Under the pieces are notes generated by a model, which had not been told where the DNA came from, did not search any database, and saw only the letters and a program-made list of their open reading frames with translations. DNA of 64,000 bases from Sphingomonas sp. Leaf339. Lineage in GTDB: Bacteria; Pseudomonadota; Alphaproteobacteria; Sphingomonadales; Sphingomonadaceae. The stretch spans positions 622,501 to 686,500 of the forward strand of contig NZ_LMRS01000001.1 of the NCBI RefSeq assembly GCF_001426195.1, given 5' to 3'. Below, piece after piece: positions 20,904 through 30,464 of the stretch; within the stretch, counting starts at the first letter, position 1; the number at the start of each line of letters is the position of its first letter. Both the position numbers and the translations under genes were made by a program.

Positions 20904-21523
20904 CAGCCGGGCAGCTTCGCATCCGGTGCGCGGCCATAGAGCGGACGCGGATCGAGATCGGCGAGCGGGGCGGGGAGCAGCGTCCAGTCGCGCGCATCCG
21001 GCAATGCTTCGATCAGATCGGCCGCCGCATCGGCCGATAAGCCCGCCAGCCTCTTCACGCCGTTGCCGACTGCCGGGACCGACCCGATCGCCGTCATCGC
21101 CACCATCGGCGGGAGCGAGACGACGGCGTCGATCGGCAACAGCGAGGCATCGAACGTCTGCATGAAGACCTCGCCATGCCCCGCTTCCAACACCACCGCA
21201 ATCCGCGGCAAGGGTTTCCGCGCCAGCGCGGCGACAGCGACCAGCGCCAGTGATGAAAACCCCCGCACCGTGCCGCCCCAGCCCAGTGCCAGTCCGCGCG
21301 CCGCCGCGATGCCGACACGAACGCCCGTGAAGCTGCCCGGTCCGACATCGACGGCGATATGGGCTGCCCGGCCGCCGTCGATCAACGAGGCGATCATCGG
21401 CACCAATCGTTCAGCATGGCCACGGCCGACGACGTCTTGCCGGGCGTCGACAACCCGCCCGTCTTCGATCAGCGCGACCGAACAGGCAGCAGTCGCCGTC
21501 TCGATCACCAGCGTTCTGGCCAT
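20903..21523 (-). CDS. tsaB: tRNA t6A37 threonylcarbamoyltransferase subunit TsaB
   Basis: A 206-residue ASKHA-fold protein that partners TsaD in making threonylcarbamoyl-A37 of ANN-reading tRNAs. It begins TLVIETATAACSVALIEDGRV and has VDVGPGSFTGVRVGIAAARGLA, the conserved TsaB segment. I start at ATG 21523; ATG 21538 would add five residues. tsaD and tsaE are not in the window. Confidence 0.93.
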   Translation of the reverse strand: MARTLVIETATAACSVALIEDGRVVDARQDVVGRGHAERLVPMIASLIDGGRAAHIAVDVGPGSFTGVRVGIAAARGLALGWGGTVRGFSSLALVAVAALARKPLPRIAVVLEAGHGEVFMQTFDASLLPIDAVVSLPPMVAMTAIGSVPAVGNGVKRLAGLSADAAADLIEALPDARDWTLLPAPLADLDPRPLYGRAPDAKLPG

Positions 21524-21568
21524 GAAACTATCCGTCATGCCGGACCCCGTCAGGGCGCCCACCGGCCA

Positions 21569-22159
21569 TCAGGCGATGCTGTTGAACCGGTCGAACGACG
21601 GGCGCGGCAGGCGCTCGTGCAGGGTCGCCGGATCGCCATGGCCCAGCGTCGAGATGAAGTTCGTCTTCACCGCCGGCCGGTCGCTGAAGAACGCCTTGTC
21701 CACCGCGCCGGCATCGAAGCCGGACATCGGCCCCATGTCGAACCCCAACGCCCGTGCCGCCATGATGAGATACGCGCCCTGCAACGTCGAATTGCGGAAT
21801 GCGGAGGCGGCGCGCAGTTCCGCATTGCCGGTGAACCAGCTCTTCGCATCGGTATGCGGGAATAGTTCGGGCAGCAATTCGTGAAACTCGTGATCCATCG
21901 CCACGATCACCGCGACAGGAGCCTTGCGGATCTTGTCAGCATTGGTGTCGCTGGCGCAGGCGGCCAGCTTGTCCTTGGCGTCCTGGCTGGTGCACCACAC
22001 CAGCCGCGCCGGCAGCTGATTGGCCGACGTCGGCCCCATCTTCACCAGTTCCCAGATCGCGTGCAGATCAGCCTCGGCGACGGGGGCGTCGGTATAATGG
22101 TTGTAGCTACGCGCGTTCAGGAAAAGCCGGTCGATCGCGTTCTGGTCAATCGCCGTCAT
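21569..22159 (-). CDS. nitroreductase-family protein (malonic semialdehyde reductase RutE/HadB type)
   Basis: A 196-residue FMN-dependent reductase. LFLNARSYNHYTDAPV, MGPTSANQLPARLVW, LQGAYLIMAARALGFDMGPMSGFD and NFISTLGHGDP match the RutE/HadB branch of the nitroreductase fold. RutE reduces malonic semialdehyde from uracil breakdown, but no other rut genes are present, so a general nitro/quinone or semialdehyde reductase role is as likely. ATG 22159 overlaps the NifU-protein stop by one base. Confidence 0.85.
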   Translation of the reverse strand: MTAIDQNAIDRLFLNARSYNHYTDAPVAEADLHAIWELVKMGPTSANQLPARLVWCTSQDAKDKLAACASDTNADKIRKAPVAVIVAMDHEFHELLPELFPHTDAKSWFTGNAELRAASAFRNSTLQGAYLIMAARALGFDMGPMSGFDAGAVDKAFFSDRPAVKTNFISTLGHGDPATLHERLPRPSFDRFNSIA

Positions 22160-22731
22160 CAAACTGCCCTCACTTCGATGACTTCGGGGACATAATGGCG
22201 CAGCAACTGTTCGATCCCGTTCTTCAATGTCGCTGACGATGACGGGCAACCAGCGCATGCGCCCTGCAACTGCAGGTAGACCTTACCCTTGTCGAAGCCG
22301 CGATAGACGATGTCGCCGCCATCGTTCGCCACCGCCGGGCGCACGCGCGTTTCGATCAGTTCACGAATCTGCGCCACGATCTCCGCATCCGCCGGGTCGT
22401 CGGTCAGCACCTCGTCGGCGGGTGGCACCGCGAAACCGGCGCTCGCAGCGCGAAACAACGGCATCTGCGCGGTGAAATGGTCGAGCAGGATCGACAGCAC
22501 GTCGGGCTTCAGGTCACGCCAGTCGGTCCCCGGCCCGGCCGTTACCGACACGAAATCGCGACCGAAGAACACGCCTGTCACATCACCCAGCCCGAACAGC
22601 GCCTCGGCGAGCGGACTCTGTTCCGCCTCTTCGGGCGTCGCGAAATCGCGGGTGCCCGCCTCCATCACCATGCGGCCGGGCAGGAATTTCAACGTTGCCG
22701 GGTTCGGCGTGGTTTCGGTCTCGATCAACAT
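22159..22731 (-). CDS. NifU-family Fe-S scaffold/carrier protein
   Basis: A 190-residue two-domain protein. The N-terminal Nfu_N domain begins LIETETTPNPATLKFLPG and the C-terminal NifU domain carries VRPAVANDGGDIVYRGF and GACAGCPSSSATLKNGIE with the CxxC cluster ligands. Such Nfu proteins receive 4Fe-4S clusters from the SUF system and pass them to enzymes such as aconitase or MiaB, both encoded in this window. It heads the leftward cluster; upstream in-frame residues (IPRPRHATCER) are not conserved. Confidence 0.94.
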   Translation of the reverse strand: MLIETETTPNPATLKFLPGRMVMEAGTRDFATPEEAEQSPLAEALFGLGDVTGVFFGRDFVSVTAGPGTDWRDLKPDVLSILLDHFTAQMPLFRAASAGFAVPPADEVLTDDPADAEIVAQIRELIETRVRPAVANDGGDIVYRGFDKGKVYLQLQGACAGCPSSSATLKNGIEQLLRHYVPEVIEVRAV

Positions 22732-22838
22732 ACGCTCGCATGTGGCGTGGCGGGGCCGGGGGATCAAGCGGGATAGTCGTTCGGGATCGCGCGACGAAAC
22801 CGTGGCGGGACGCCGCCGGGATCGCTACATGGCGCTCC

Positions 22839-25751
22839 ATGGCGTTTTTCCCGCGCGCGTTCCGCGTTTCCGCTCTTTCCCTTTTGCTGCTGTCGACCAC
22901 GTCGCTCGCCGGCCAGTCCCGTCCCGCCGCCCGGTCCAAACCGCCGGCGGTCGCTGCGGCAGCCGCGCCGGTGCCGGTCGATACCAGCGCCTGGCTGTAC
23001 AAGGGCAGCGACATCGCGCCCGATCCTGAATGGAGCTTCGGCACGCTGCCCAACGGCCTGCGCTTCGCGGTCCGCAAGAACGGCGTGCCGCCCGGTCAGG
23101 TATCGGTCCGCGTCGCGATGGATGTCGGCTCGCTGCACGAAACCGATAGCGAGCGCGGCTTTGCCCATTTTATCGAGCATCTGAGCTTTCGCTCTTCCGC
23201 CTATGTCCCCGACGGCGAGGCGAAGCGGGTGTGGCAGCGGTTGGGCGCTACCTTCGGCTCGGATTCCAACGCACAGACCACGCCGACGCAGACGCTGTAT
23301 AAACTCGATTTGCCGTCCGCGACCGAAGCTGGCCTCGACGAATCGCTTCACATCCTCTCGGGCATGATGGCGGCGCCGATCCTGTCCGACGCATCGGTTG
23401 GTGCCGAGCGCCCGATCGTGCTGGCCGAACGCCGCGAACAGCCGGGGCCACAGGTGAAGTTCCAGGATGCGTTGCGCGAGACATTCTTCGCCGGCCAGCG
23501 GCTGGCAGAACGCTCGCCGATCGGCACCGAAAAGACGCTGCTCGCGGCGAACGGCGCGACCATCAAGGCGTTTCACGATCGCTGGTATCGCCCCAGCCGC
23601 GCCGTCGTCATCATCTCCGGCGACATGGACCCGGCGCTGTTCTCGCGCCTGATCGTCAAGCACTTCGCCGGGTGGCAGCCGATCGGCCCAAACCCCGCCG
23701 ATCCCGATTTCGGCAAACCCGATCCGACCAAGCCCGCCACCGCCACACTGGTCGAACCCGGCCTGCCGTCGATCGTCGCCACCGCCGTGCTGCGCCCGTG
23801 GCAGTTCAATGCCGACACCGTTATCTTCAATCAGAGGCGGATGGTCGACACCGTCGCCTCGCGCCTCGTCAGCCGTCGGCTGGAACAGCGCGCGCGTAGT
23901 GGCGGGTCGTTCCTGCAGGCGTCCGTGTCGCTCAATGACGAGGAACGGTCCGCCAACGGCACCTTCACCACCATCGTGTCGGTCGGCGACCAATGGGCCG
24001 CCGCGTTGAAGGACGTGCGCGCCGTCGCCGCCGACGCGATGGCTACCGCCCCGACGCAGGCGGAGATCGATCGTGAACTGGCCGACTACGACACCGTCCT
24101 GCGCACTATCGTCGAAACCTCGCGCGTCGAGGCCGGCGGCAAGCAGGCCGATGACATGGCCGAGGCGCTGGACATTCGCGAAACCGTGACCTCGCCCGCC
24201 ACTTCCTACGAAATCTTCAAGGATGCGCGCGCGAAGAAGATGTTCACGCCTGACACGGTACTGGCCGCGACACGCCGCATCTTTCAAGGCGATGCCACCC
24301 GCGCGATCGTCAACACGCCTACCCCCGAAACCGGCGTGGCCGCCAAGCTGGACGCCGCGTTAAAAGCCGATGTCACCGGCTTGGCCGGCAAGCGTCGAGT
24401 CCAGTCGTCGGTCGATTTCGCCAGCCTGCCGTCGCTCGGCACGCCGGGGAAAGTAGTGTCGCGCAGCCCGATGGCCGATATCGGGGTTGAACAGGTTACG
24501 TTCGCCAATGGCGTTCGCCTGCTGGTGTTCGCCAACCCGTCTGAAACCGGCCGCGTTTATGTGCGCACCCGCTTCGGTGGCGGATATGGTGCCTTGCCAG
24601 CCGACAAGTCCAGCCCCGCCTGGGCCGCTGACAGCGCGCTGGTCGCCAGCGGCGTCGGCAAGCTCGACCAGGGCGATCTCGAACAATTGTCGTCGGGCCG
24701 GCGCATCGGTCTTGATTTCGGGATCGACGACGATGCCTTCCAGTTCGCCGCGATGACCTCGCCGGCCGATTACAAGGACCAGTTGAAGCTGATGGCGGCC
24801 AAGTTGGCGGTCCCCGGCTGGGATCCCGCACCGATCGCGCGCGCGCGGGCCGGGGCACAGGCGGCGCAGGCGGGCTACGGCGCCTCGCCGTCTGGCGTGC
24901 TGGGTCGCGATCTGGAAGGATTGCTGCGAGACGGCGATCCACGCTGGACAACGCCCACGCCCGCTCAGATCGGCGCGCTGACGCCGAAGAACTTCCGCCA
25001 GCTCTGGCAACCGCTGCTTGCCTCCGGTCCGATCGAGGTGATGGTGTTCGGCGACGTGAAGACCGATGAGGCGATCGCGGCGGTCGCTGACACGTTCGGC
25101 GCCATGAAGCCGCGGGCCGTTGTCGCGCCGCCAGCACCCGGCGTCCGCTTTCCCGCGCATGTGGCGACGCCGGTGATCCGCACCCATGACGGTCCCGATA
25201 CGCAAGCCGCGGCGGTGATCGCCTGGCCGACCGCCGGCGGTGTCGCCGAAATCCGCACCAGCCGCCAGCTCGATGTGCTGGCACAGCTGTTCTCCGATCG
25301 CCTGTTCGAGCGGTTGCGGCAGGAATCGGGCGCCAGCTACAGCCCCTCTGTCCAGAGCCAGTGGCCGATGGGTATGACCGCTGGCGGCCGCCTCGTCGCG
25401 ATCGGTCAGGTGTCACCCGACAATGTCGGAATGTTCTTCCGCTTGTCGCGCGAGATCGCCGCCGATCTGGCGAAGAACCCGGTCAGTGCCGACGAGCTGG
25501 AACGCACGGTGAAGCCGATGGCGCAGCAACTGATGCGCGCCTCGACCTCCAGCCAGTTCTGGCTGTCGCAGATGGGCGGCGGCACGCTCGACCCGCGCCG
25601 GCTGGCGGCGGTCCGCTCGCTGGGTACCGACCTGATGAGCGCCACGCCAGCCGAAATTCAGGCGCTCGCCGCCCGCTATCTGCGGCCGGATACCGACTGG
25701 ACGCTGGCGGTGGTGCCGAAGGACAAGGTCGGGGCGGTCACGGCCAAATAG
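22839..25751 (+). CDS. M16 family (pitrilysin-like) zinc metalloprotease, exported
   Basis: A 970-residue protein with a signal peptide (FRVSALSLLLLSTTSLAG) and duplicated M16 domains. The active half carries the inverted zinc motif HFIEH (H110, E113, H114) within GFAHFIEHLSFRSS and a downstream glutamate region PIVLAERREQPG. The second half lacks the motif and would close the clam-shell chamber. Such periplasmic proteases degrade unfolded or small peptides. ATG 22839 begins the signal peptide; earlier in-frame sequence overlaps the divergent NifU gene and looks non-coding. Confidence 0.92.
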   Translation: MAFFPRAFRVSALSLLLLSTTSLAGQSRPAARSKPPAVAAAAAPVPVDTSAWLYKGSDIAPDPEWSFGTLPNGLRFAVRKNGVPPGQVSVRVAMDVGSLHETDSERGFAHFIEHLSFRSSAYVPDGEAKRVWQRLGATFGSDSNAQTTPTQTLYKLDLPSATEAGLDESLHILSGMMAAPILSDASVGAERPIVLAERREQPGPQVKFQDALRETFFAGQRLAERSPIGTEKTLLAANGATIKAFHDRWYRPSRAVVIISGDMDPALFSRLIVKHFAGWQPIGPNPADPDFGKPDPTKPATATLVEPGLPSIVATAVLRPWQFNADTVIFNQRRMVDTVASRLVSRRLEQRARSGGSFLQASVSLNDEERSANGTFTTIVSVGDQWAAALKDVRAVAADAMATAPTQAEIDRELADYDTVLRTIVETSRVEAGGKQADDMAEALDIRETVTSPATSYEIFKDARAKKMFTPDTVLAATRRIFQGDATRAIVNTPTPETGVAAKLDAALKADVTGLAGKRRVQSSVDFASLPSLGTPGKVVSRSPMADIGVEQVTFANGVRLLVFANPSETGRVYVRTRFGGGYGALPADKSSPAWAADSALVASGVGKLDQGDLEQLSSGRRIGLDFGIDDDAFQFAAMTSPADYKDQLKLMAAKLAVPGWDPAPIARARAGAQAAQAGYGASPSGVLGRDLEGLLRDGDPRWTTPTPAQIGALTPKNFRQLWQPLLASGPIEVMVFGDVKTDEAIAAVADTFGAMKPRAVVAPPAPGVRFPAHVATPVIRTHDGPDTQAAAVIAWPTAGGVAEIRTSRQLDVLAQLFSDRLFERLRQESGASYSPSVQSQWPMGMTAGGRLVAIGQVSPDNVGMFFRLSREIAADLAKNPVSADELERTVKPMAQQLMRASTSSQFWLSQMGGGTLDPRRLAAVRSLGTDLMSATPAEIQALAARYLRPDTDWTLAVVPKDKVGAVTAK

Positions 25752-25756
25752 CCGAA

Positions 25757-25785
25757 TGTCGGTGCCGGTGCCGGGCGCGGCGACA
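25757..25785. terminator. weak hairpin between convergent genes
   Basis: TGTC and GACA ends enclose a GC-rich core in the 40-base gap between the protease and acyl-CoA synthetase stops. Pairing is interrupted and no T-run follows, so this is only a candidate terminator. Confidence 0.25.
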
Positions 25786-25791
25786 CCAAAC

Positions 25792-27579
25792 TTACCGATA
25801 CAGCCCTTCCAGCCGCTCGCCATAAACCTGCCGGATCACATGCCGCCGGATCTTCAGGCTCGGCGTCAGTTGCTCGTTTTCGATCGTGAACGGCCCGTCC
25901 GCCAGCACGAAGCGGCGGACGCGTTCGGTCACCGACAGGTCCTTGTTCACCCGCTCCACCGCCGCCGACAGCGCCGCGCGGTAATCGAGGTCGTCGGTCA
26001 GCGTGCGGAAGTCGCATTTGCCGCCGCCCCGCGCGCACCATTCCTGCGTCCATTCCGGGTCGGGCACCAGCAACGCGACCATGTAAGGTCGTCGGTCGCC
26101 GAAGATCATCGCCTGCCCGATCTCGGATTGCAGGGTCAGCATCCCCTCCACCTTTTGCGGCGCGACATTGTCGCCCTTGTCGTTGATGATGAGGTCCTTC
26201 TTGCGGTCGGTTATCCTGATCCGTCCGCCCGTATCGATCTCGCCGATGTCACCGGTGTGCAGCCAACCGTCCTTTAGCACCCGCGTCGTTTCGCCATCGT
26301 TGCGCCAATATCCGTGCATCACCAGTTCGCCGCGAACCAGTATCTCGCCATCGTCGGCTATACGCACTTCGGTGTTAACCAATGGCGGTCCAACCGAGTC
26401 CATCCGTATCCCCGCCGCCGGCCGGTTGCAGGATATCACCGGCGCCGCCTCCGTCTGGCCATAGCCCTGCAGGAACGTCAGCCCGAGCGATTCGAAGAAC
26501 ACGCCGATTTCCGGATTCAACGGCGCCCCGCCCGACACCATCGCCTTCAGCCGCCCGCCGAATTTCTTCGCGATCTTCGGCTTGAATAGCATGTTGATCG
26601 CCAGCTGGATCGGCCGATCGATCAAGCGCAACCGCCCCTCGTACCGCCGCATTCCCAGGTCGAGCGCCCGGTCGAGTAGCCGTTCGGGCAGACCACCCTG
26701 CTTGGCGATCGTCTTCGCGATCCGCGTTCGCAGCACTTCGAACAGACGTGGCACCACGACCATGATCGTCGGGCGCACCTCCTCGATATTCGCGGCCAGC
26801 TTCTCCAGCCCTTCCGCATAATAGATCTGCCCGCCCAGCCCGATCGGGAAGAATTGCCCGCCGCTATGCTCGTACGCGTGGGAGAGGGGCAGAAACGAGA
26901 GGAACACCTCGTCGTCCCAGCCGAAATCCTCGGAGATGACGGTGCAGCAGCCGTTGACGTTGTGCAGGATCGCGCCGTGATGCTGCATCACCCCACGCGG
27001 CGCGCCGCCTGTGCCGCTGGTGTAGATGATACATGCCAGATCGCCGCGCCCGACATCCGCGACCGATGCCGCCACCGTCTCGGGATCGACGGGGTGCTGC
27101 GCGATCAGCGTCGCCCAGTCGTGAAAGTCGATGCTCCCCGCCGGAGCGCGCATCTCGTCGATGCCGATCACCGTTTGCCCCTGATTGGATCGCAGAACGG
27201 CCGGCAGTAATGTCTTCGCCAGCTTTGCGGTCGACACGATGATCCCGCATGCGCCCGAATTTTCCAGGATATGCGTGTGATCGCGCTCGGTGTTGGTGAC
27301 GTAGGTCGGCACCGTCACGCATCCCGCCGCCATGATGCCCAGATCGGCGATGCACCATTCGGGGCGATTTTCGCTGACCAGCATCACCCGGTCGCCACGC
27401 TTCATCCCGATTGCCTTCAGACCGGTGGCAAGGCCGGCGACCTGTCGTGCCGCCTCCGCCCAGTTGGTCGATTGCCAGCGCCCGTCCTTCTTCGTCCAAA
27501 GGAATGGCGCGTCGCCCTTTTCACGCGCACGGGTGAAGAACATCGTCACCAGATTGGGGAAATGTTCCAGCGTCCGCAT
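25792..27579 (-). CDS. long-chain acyl-CoA synthetase (AMP-forming)
   Basis: A 595-residue ANL-superfamily enzyme. The ATP loop is CIIYTSGTGGAPRGV, followed by FLSFLPLSHAYEHSGG, QGYGQTEAAPVIS, WLHTGDIGEID and ITDRKKDLIINDKGDNVAP. The layout and the YEHSGG segment match FadD15-like long-chain fatty acid-CoA ligases, which activate free fatty acids via acyl adenylates. It is transcribed with gamma-glutamyltransferase and pyrD, with no functional link that I can see. Confidence 0.9.
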   Translation of the reverse strand: MRTLEHFPNLVTMFFTRAREKGDAPFLWTKKDGRWQSTNWAEAARQVAGLATGLKAIGMKRGDRVMLVSENRPEWCIADLGIMAAGCVTVPTYVTNTERDHTHILENSGACGIIVSTAKLAKTLLPAVLRSNQGQTVIGIDEMRAPAGSIDFHDWATLIAQHPVDPETVAASVADVGRGDLACIIYTSGTGGAPRGVMQHHGAILHNVNGCCTVISEDFGWDDEVFLSFLPLSHAYEHSGGQFFPIGLGGQIYYAEGLEKLAANIEEVRPTIMVVVPRLFEVLRTRIAKTIAKQGGLPERLLDRALDLGMRRYEGRLRLIDRPIQLAINMLFKPKIAKKFGGRLKAMVSGGAPLNPEIGVFFESLGLTFLQGYGQTEAAPVISCNRPAAGIRMDSVGPPLVNTEVRIADDGEILVRGELVMHGYWRNDGETTRVLKDGWLHTGDIGEIDTGGRIRITDRKKDLIINDKGDNVAPQKVEGMLTLQSEIGQAMIFGDRRPYMVALLVPDPEWTQEWCARGGGKCDFRTLTDDLDYRAALSAAVERVNKDLSVTERVRRFVLADGPFTIENEQLTPSLKIRRHVIRQVYGERLEGLYR

Positions 27580-27613
27580 CGTTTCTCCTTCAGGCGCCCT
27601 GTTCAGGCGTCGA

Positions 27614-29263
27614 TCAATCGTTCAGCGCCGTACCCACGCTACGCGGATCGGCCGCGCCGACCCATCCCGTCGCGGTCCGTTCCGCCGCGTTCGCCTTTAG
27701 CGGCAGGCGGCCGACGGTCACCTTGTGGCCTAGCTTCTCCAGCGCCGGCTGCATCGTTACCAGCCGCGTGCCTTCTTCCAAGACCAGCCCGTCACGGTTG
27801 AAGAACACCAGCGGCTCGCCCAGTGCTGCGCGGGCCGGCAGGCCCCAATCGAAATGTGCGATCAGGGCCTTGGCGACCTGCATGATGATCGTCCGCCCGC
27901 CAGCCGCGCCGACCGCGAAGACCGGCTTGCCCGCCTTGTCGTAAACGATCGTCGGCGACATCGAAGACAGCGGCCGCTTGCCGCCCTCGACCCGGTTCGC
28001 GACCGGCGCGCCATCCTTGTCGGGTGAGAAGGTGAAATCGGTCAGTTCGTTGTTCAGGACGTACCCGTTGGCGATCAGTTGGCTGCCGAATGGCCCCTCG
28101 ACGGTCGATGTCATCGTCACGATGTCGCCCGCCTTGTCGACCGCCACGAAATGTGTCGTCGCCGGCACTTCCGACGATACCGCCGCTGTCCGCTTGCCCG
28201 CGCCCGCCGGCGTCCCGGCCGTGTAGGCTGCGATCGTCTTCGTTGGCGAGATCAGCGCCGACCGCCGCCGCAGATATCCCCGGTCGATCATCCCCGTCAC
28301 CGGATTGGCGATGAAGTCGGGATCGCCCAGATATTTGTCGCGATCGGCATAGGCCAACTGCATCGCCTCGCCGATCAGGTGCCAGGCGACGGGCGAATCC
28401 TTGCCCAGCTTCTTCAGGTCGAAGCGTTCCAGCATCCCCAGCACCTGCAACACGGTGATCCCGCCGGACGAGGGCGGACCCATCCCGCACACGCGATACC
28501 CGCGATAGGCCCCGCACACCGCCGGCCGCTCCTTGGCCTTGTACGCCAGCAGATCGGCAGCGGTCATATCGCTCGGCGCGACCCGGCTTTCAGTCGCGAC
28601 GCGCAGCAATTCCTTCGCATTGTCACCGGTGTAGAACGCGTCCGGCCCCTTATCGGCCAGCATCCTGAGCGTTGCCGCAAGCCGCGGGTTCTTCACGGTT
28701 TCGCCGATCTGCACATCACCATACAGCATCCGCGTGTCGTCGAACTGCTTCCAAAGCGGCGCGACCGTCTTCACCGCCCGGTCCATCGGCGCAGTCGCGG
28801 CATAGCCCTGTTCGGCCAGCCGAATTGCCGGCTGGAACAGCGCCGCCCACGGCAGCTTGCCCCATTTCTTCTCCGCCAGCGCCATCAACCGGATATTGCC
28901 CGGCACTCCGATCGACTTGCCGCCGGGAAACGCCTGTCCGAACGGCATCGTCGTGCCATCGGGGTTCAGCCAGCGCGTGCGGCTTGCCGCCGCCGGGGCG
29001 GTTTCGCGCCCGTCGATCGTGTCGATCTTGCCGGTGCGGCCATCGTTATGGACCAGAAAGCCGCCGCCGCCGATGCCCGACGATTGCGGCTCCACCACGG
29101 TCAGCGTTAGCATCATCGCCATCGCCGCATCGGTCGCGCTGCCGCCCTGCCGCAATATCTCTTGCCCCGCCTCGGTCGCGCGCGGATCGGCGGAGGTGAC
29201 GACGCCCTGCGCCAGCACGGGGCAGGGGAGCAGGAGCGCGGCGACGACGAGCAGTTTCTTCAT
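27614..29263 (-). CDS. ggt: gamma-glutamyltransferase
   Basis: A 549-residue periplasmic N-terminal-nucleophile hydrolase with a signal peptide (KLLVVAALLLPCPVLAQ). The conserved start of the mature protein is ATEAGQEILRQGGSATDAA, then SSGIGGGGF. The self-cleavage site is VPATTHFVAVDKAG, where the second Thr becomes the nucleophile of the small subunit; later PLSSMSPTIV and GAAGGRTII bind the glutamyl group. It would hydrolyse or transfer the gamma-glutamyl group of glutathione. ATG 29263 starts at the signal. Confidence 0.93.
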   Translation of the reverse strand: MKKLLVVAALLLPCPVLAQGVVTSADPRATEAGQEILRQGGSATDAAMAMMLTLTVVEPQSSGIGGGGFLVHNDGRTGKIDTIDGRETAPAAASRTRWLNPDGTTMPFGQAFPGGKSIGVPGNIRLMALAEKKWGKLPWAALFQPAIRLAEQGYAATAPMDRAVKTVAPLWKQFDDTRMLYGDVQIGETVKNPRLAATLRMLADKGPDAFYTGDNAKELLRVATESRVAPSDMTAADLLAYKAKERPAVCGAYRGYRVCGMGPPSSGGITVLQVLGMLERFDLKKLGKDSPVAWHLIGEAMQLAYADRDKYLGDPDFIANPVTGMIDRGYLRRRSALISPTKTIAAYTAGTPAGAGKRTAAVSSEVPATTHFVAVDKAGDIVTMTSTVEGPFGSQLIANGYVLNNELTDFTFSPDKDGAPVANRVEGGKRPLSSMSPTIVYDKAGKPVFAVGAAGGRTIIMQVAKALIAHFDWGLPARAALGEPLVFFNRDGLVLEEGTRLVTMQPALEKLGHKVTVGRLPLKANAAERTATGWVGAADPRSVGTALND

Positions 29264-29303
29264 GGCGCCGAACCGTAACGGCATCCGCGCCCCGGACAAG
29301 CCG

Positions 29304-30344
29304 TTACCCGACGGCGTCCGCCACGCTGGCGAAGCCGTCACGCATCAGCAGCGCATCCAGATCGCGCAGCATCCGCCCCGGCAACCCCGGCCCCTCATAG
29401 GCGAGCGCCGTATACAACTGCACCAGGCTTGCTCCCGCCCGTATCCGCGCATAGGCTTCCTCACCGCTGGCGATCCCGCCCACCGCGATCAGCGGGATCG
29501 CCCCGCCCGTTGCCGCCCGCGCCTCCATCAGCGCCGCCCGCGCCAGCGGTGCCAGCGGTGCGCCGGACAGCCCGCCCGTTTTGCCCGCCGCCCCCGATCG
29601 CAGGTCCGCCGGTCGCGAAATTGTGGTGTTGCCGACGATCAGCGCATCCAGCCGCGCATCGATCGCCGCCCGCGCCACCACGGCCATACCGGCGCGATCC
29701 AGATCGGGCGCGACCTTCAGGAACAGCGGCGTCACCCCAGCCGCCGCCCGCGATGCCGCCAGCAATTCGCCCAGCATGGGTTGCGCCTGCAGATCGCGCA
29801 GGCCGGGCGTATTGGGTGAACTGATGTTAATGGTCACATAACCCGCCAGCGGCGCCGCTGCTGCCACGCCCGCCGCATAATCCGCAACCCGATCGGTCGA
29901 ATCCTTGTTCGCGCCGACATTGATGCCCAGCACACCATTCCGTTTTGCGGCCCGCCTCGCCGCCTTTGCCCGCGCCAGCCCCACCGCTAGCCCCTCGTTA
30001 TTGAAGCCATAGCGGTTCACCACCGCCCGGTCCTCGACCAGCCGGAACAGTCGTGGCTTGGGATTGCCCGGCTGCGGTCGTGGCGTCAGCGTCCCGATCT
30101 CGACCGATCCGAAGCCGAGCCCAAAGAACCCGGCGATCGCCTCGCCATTCTTGTCGACCCCGGCCGCCAGTCCCACCGGATTGGCGAAGTCGATTCCCGC
30201 TACCCGCGTCGCCAGTCGGGGATAGGCCGCCGCATCCCGCTTCAGCGGCGTCCCCACACGTCCCCACGCCGCCAACGCCTTCACGGTCAGATTATGCGCG
30301 CGCTCGGCATCGAGCGAGAAGAGTAGGGGATGATAGATGGCCAT
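29304..30344 (-). CDS. pyrD: dihydroorotate dehydrogenase (quinone), class 2
   Basis: A 346-residue FMN enzyme of pyrimidine synthesis. The N-terminal helical region (YHPLLFSLDAERAHNLTVKA) binds membrane quinone. Other landmarks are NPVGLAAGVDKNGEAI, FGSVEIGTLTPRPQPGNPKPR, VNRYGFNNEG, NISSPNTPGLRDLQ with the catalytic Ser, and GGIASGEEAYARIRAGASLVQ. ATG 30344 matches the family start. It is divergent from the SUF regulator, with 120 bases between. Confidence 0.96.
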   Translation of the reverse strand: MAIYHPLLFSLDAERAHNLTVKALAAWGRVGTPLKRDAAAYPRLATRVAGIDFANPVGLAAGVDKNGEAIAGFFGLGFGSVEIGTLTPRPQPGNPKPRLFRLVEDRAVVNRYGFNNEGLAVGLARAKAARRAAKRNGVLGINVGANKDSTDRVADYAAGVAAAAPLAGYVTINISSPNTPGLRDLQAQPMLGELLAASRAAAGVTPLFLKVAPDLDRAGMAVVARAAIDARLDALIVGNTTISRPADLRSGAAGKTGGLSGAPLAPLARAALMEARAATGGAIPLIAVGGIASGEEAYARIRAGASLVQLYTALAYEGPGLPGRMLRDLDALLMRDGFASVADAVG

Positions 30345-30436
30345 GTCGCTCGCTACCGCTCTGCCGCGTGCGAGGAAACCCTTGCGAGTCGTTAGCAAAG
30401 ATAGCGGTTGATCCGTCTCCTCCGCTGCACCATCTG

Positions 30437-30461
30437 CAATCCGAACAGATTGGTCCGATTG
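30437..30461. promoter_or_regulatory. imperfect 25-bp palindrome before the SUF regulator gene
   Basis: A dyad centred on 30449 with 9 of 12 base pairs matching: CAATC at one end, GATTG at the other, inner GA..CA paired with TG..TC. It ends three bases before the regulator's ATG and lies in the divergent pyrD-suf region. Position and size fit an Rrf2/IscR-type operator for autoregulation. Confidence 0.45.
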
Positions 30462-30464
30462 CTC

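Noticed and set aside
22764..24287. 507-codon open frame antisense to the M16 protease
   Set aside because: No motif and the protease is clear; codon pattern follows the protease's third positions.
25792..30344. Acyl-CoA synthetase, gamma-glutamyltransferase and pyrD as a linked pathway
   Set aside because: They share direction, but I see no biochemical connection; probably chance neighbours.
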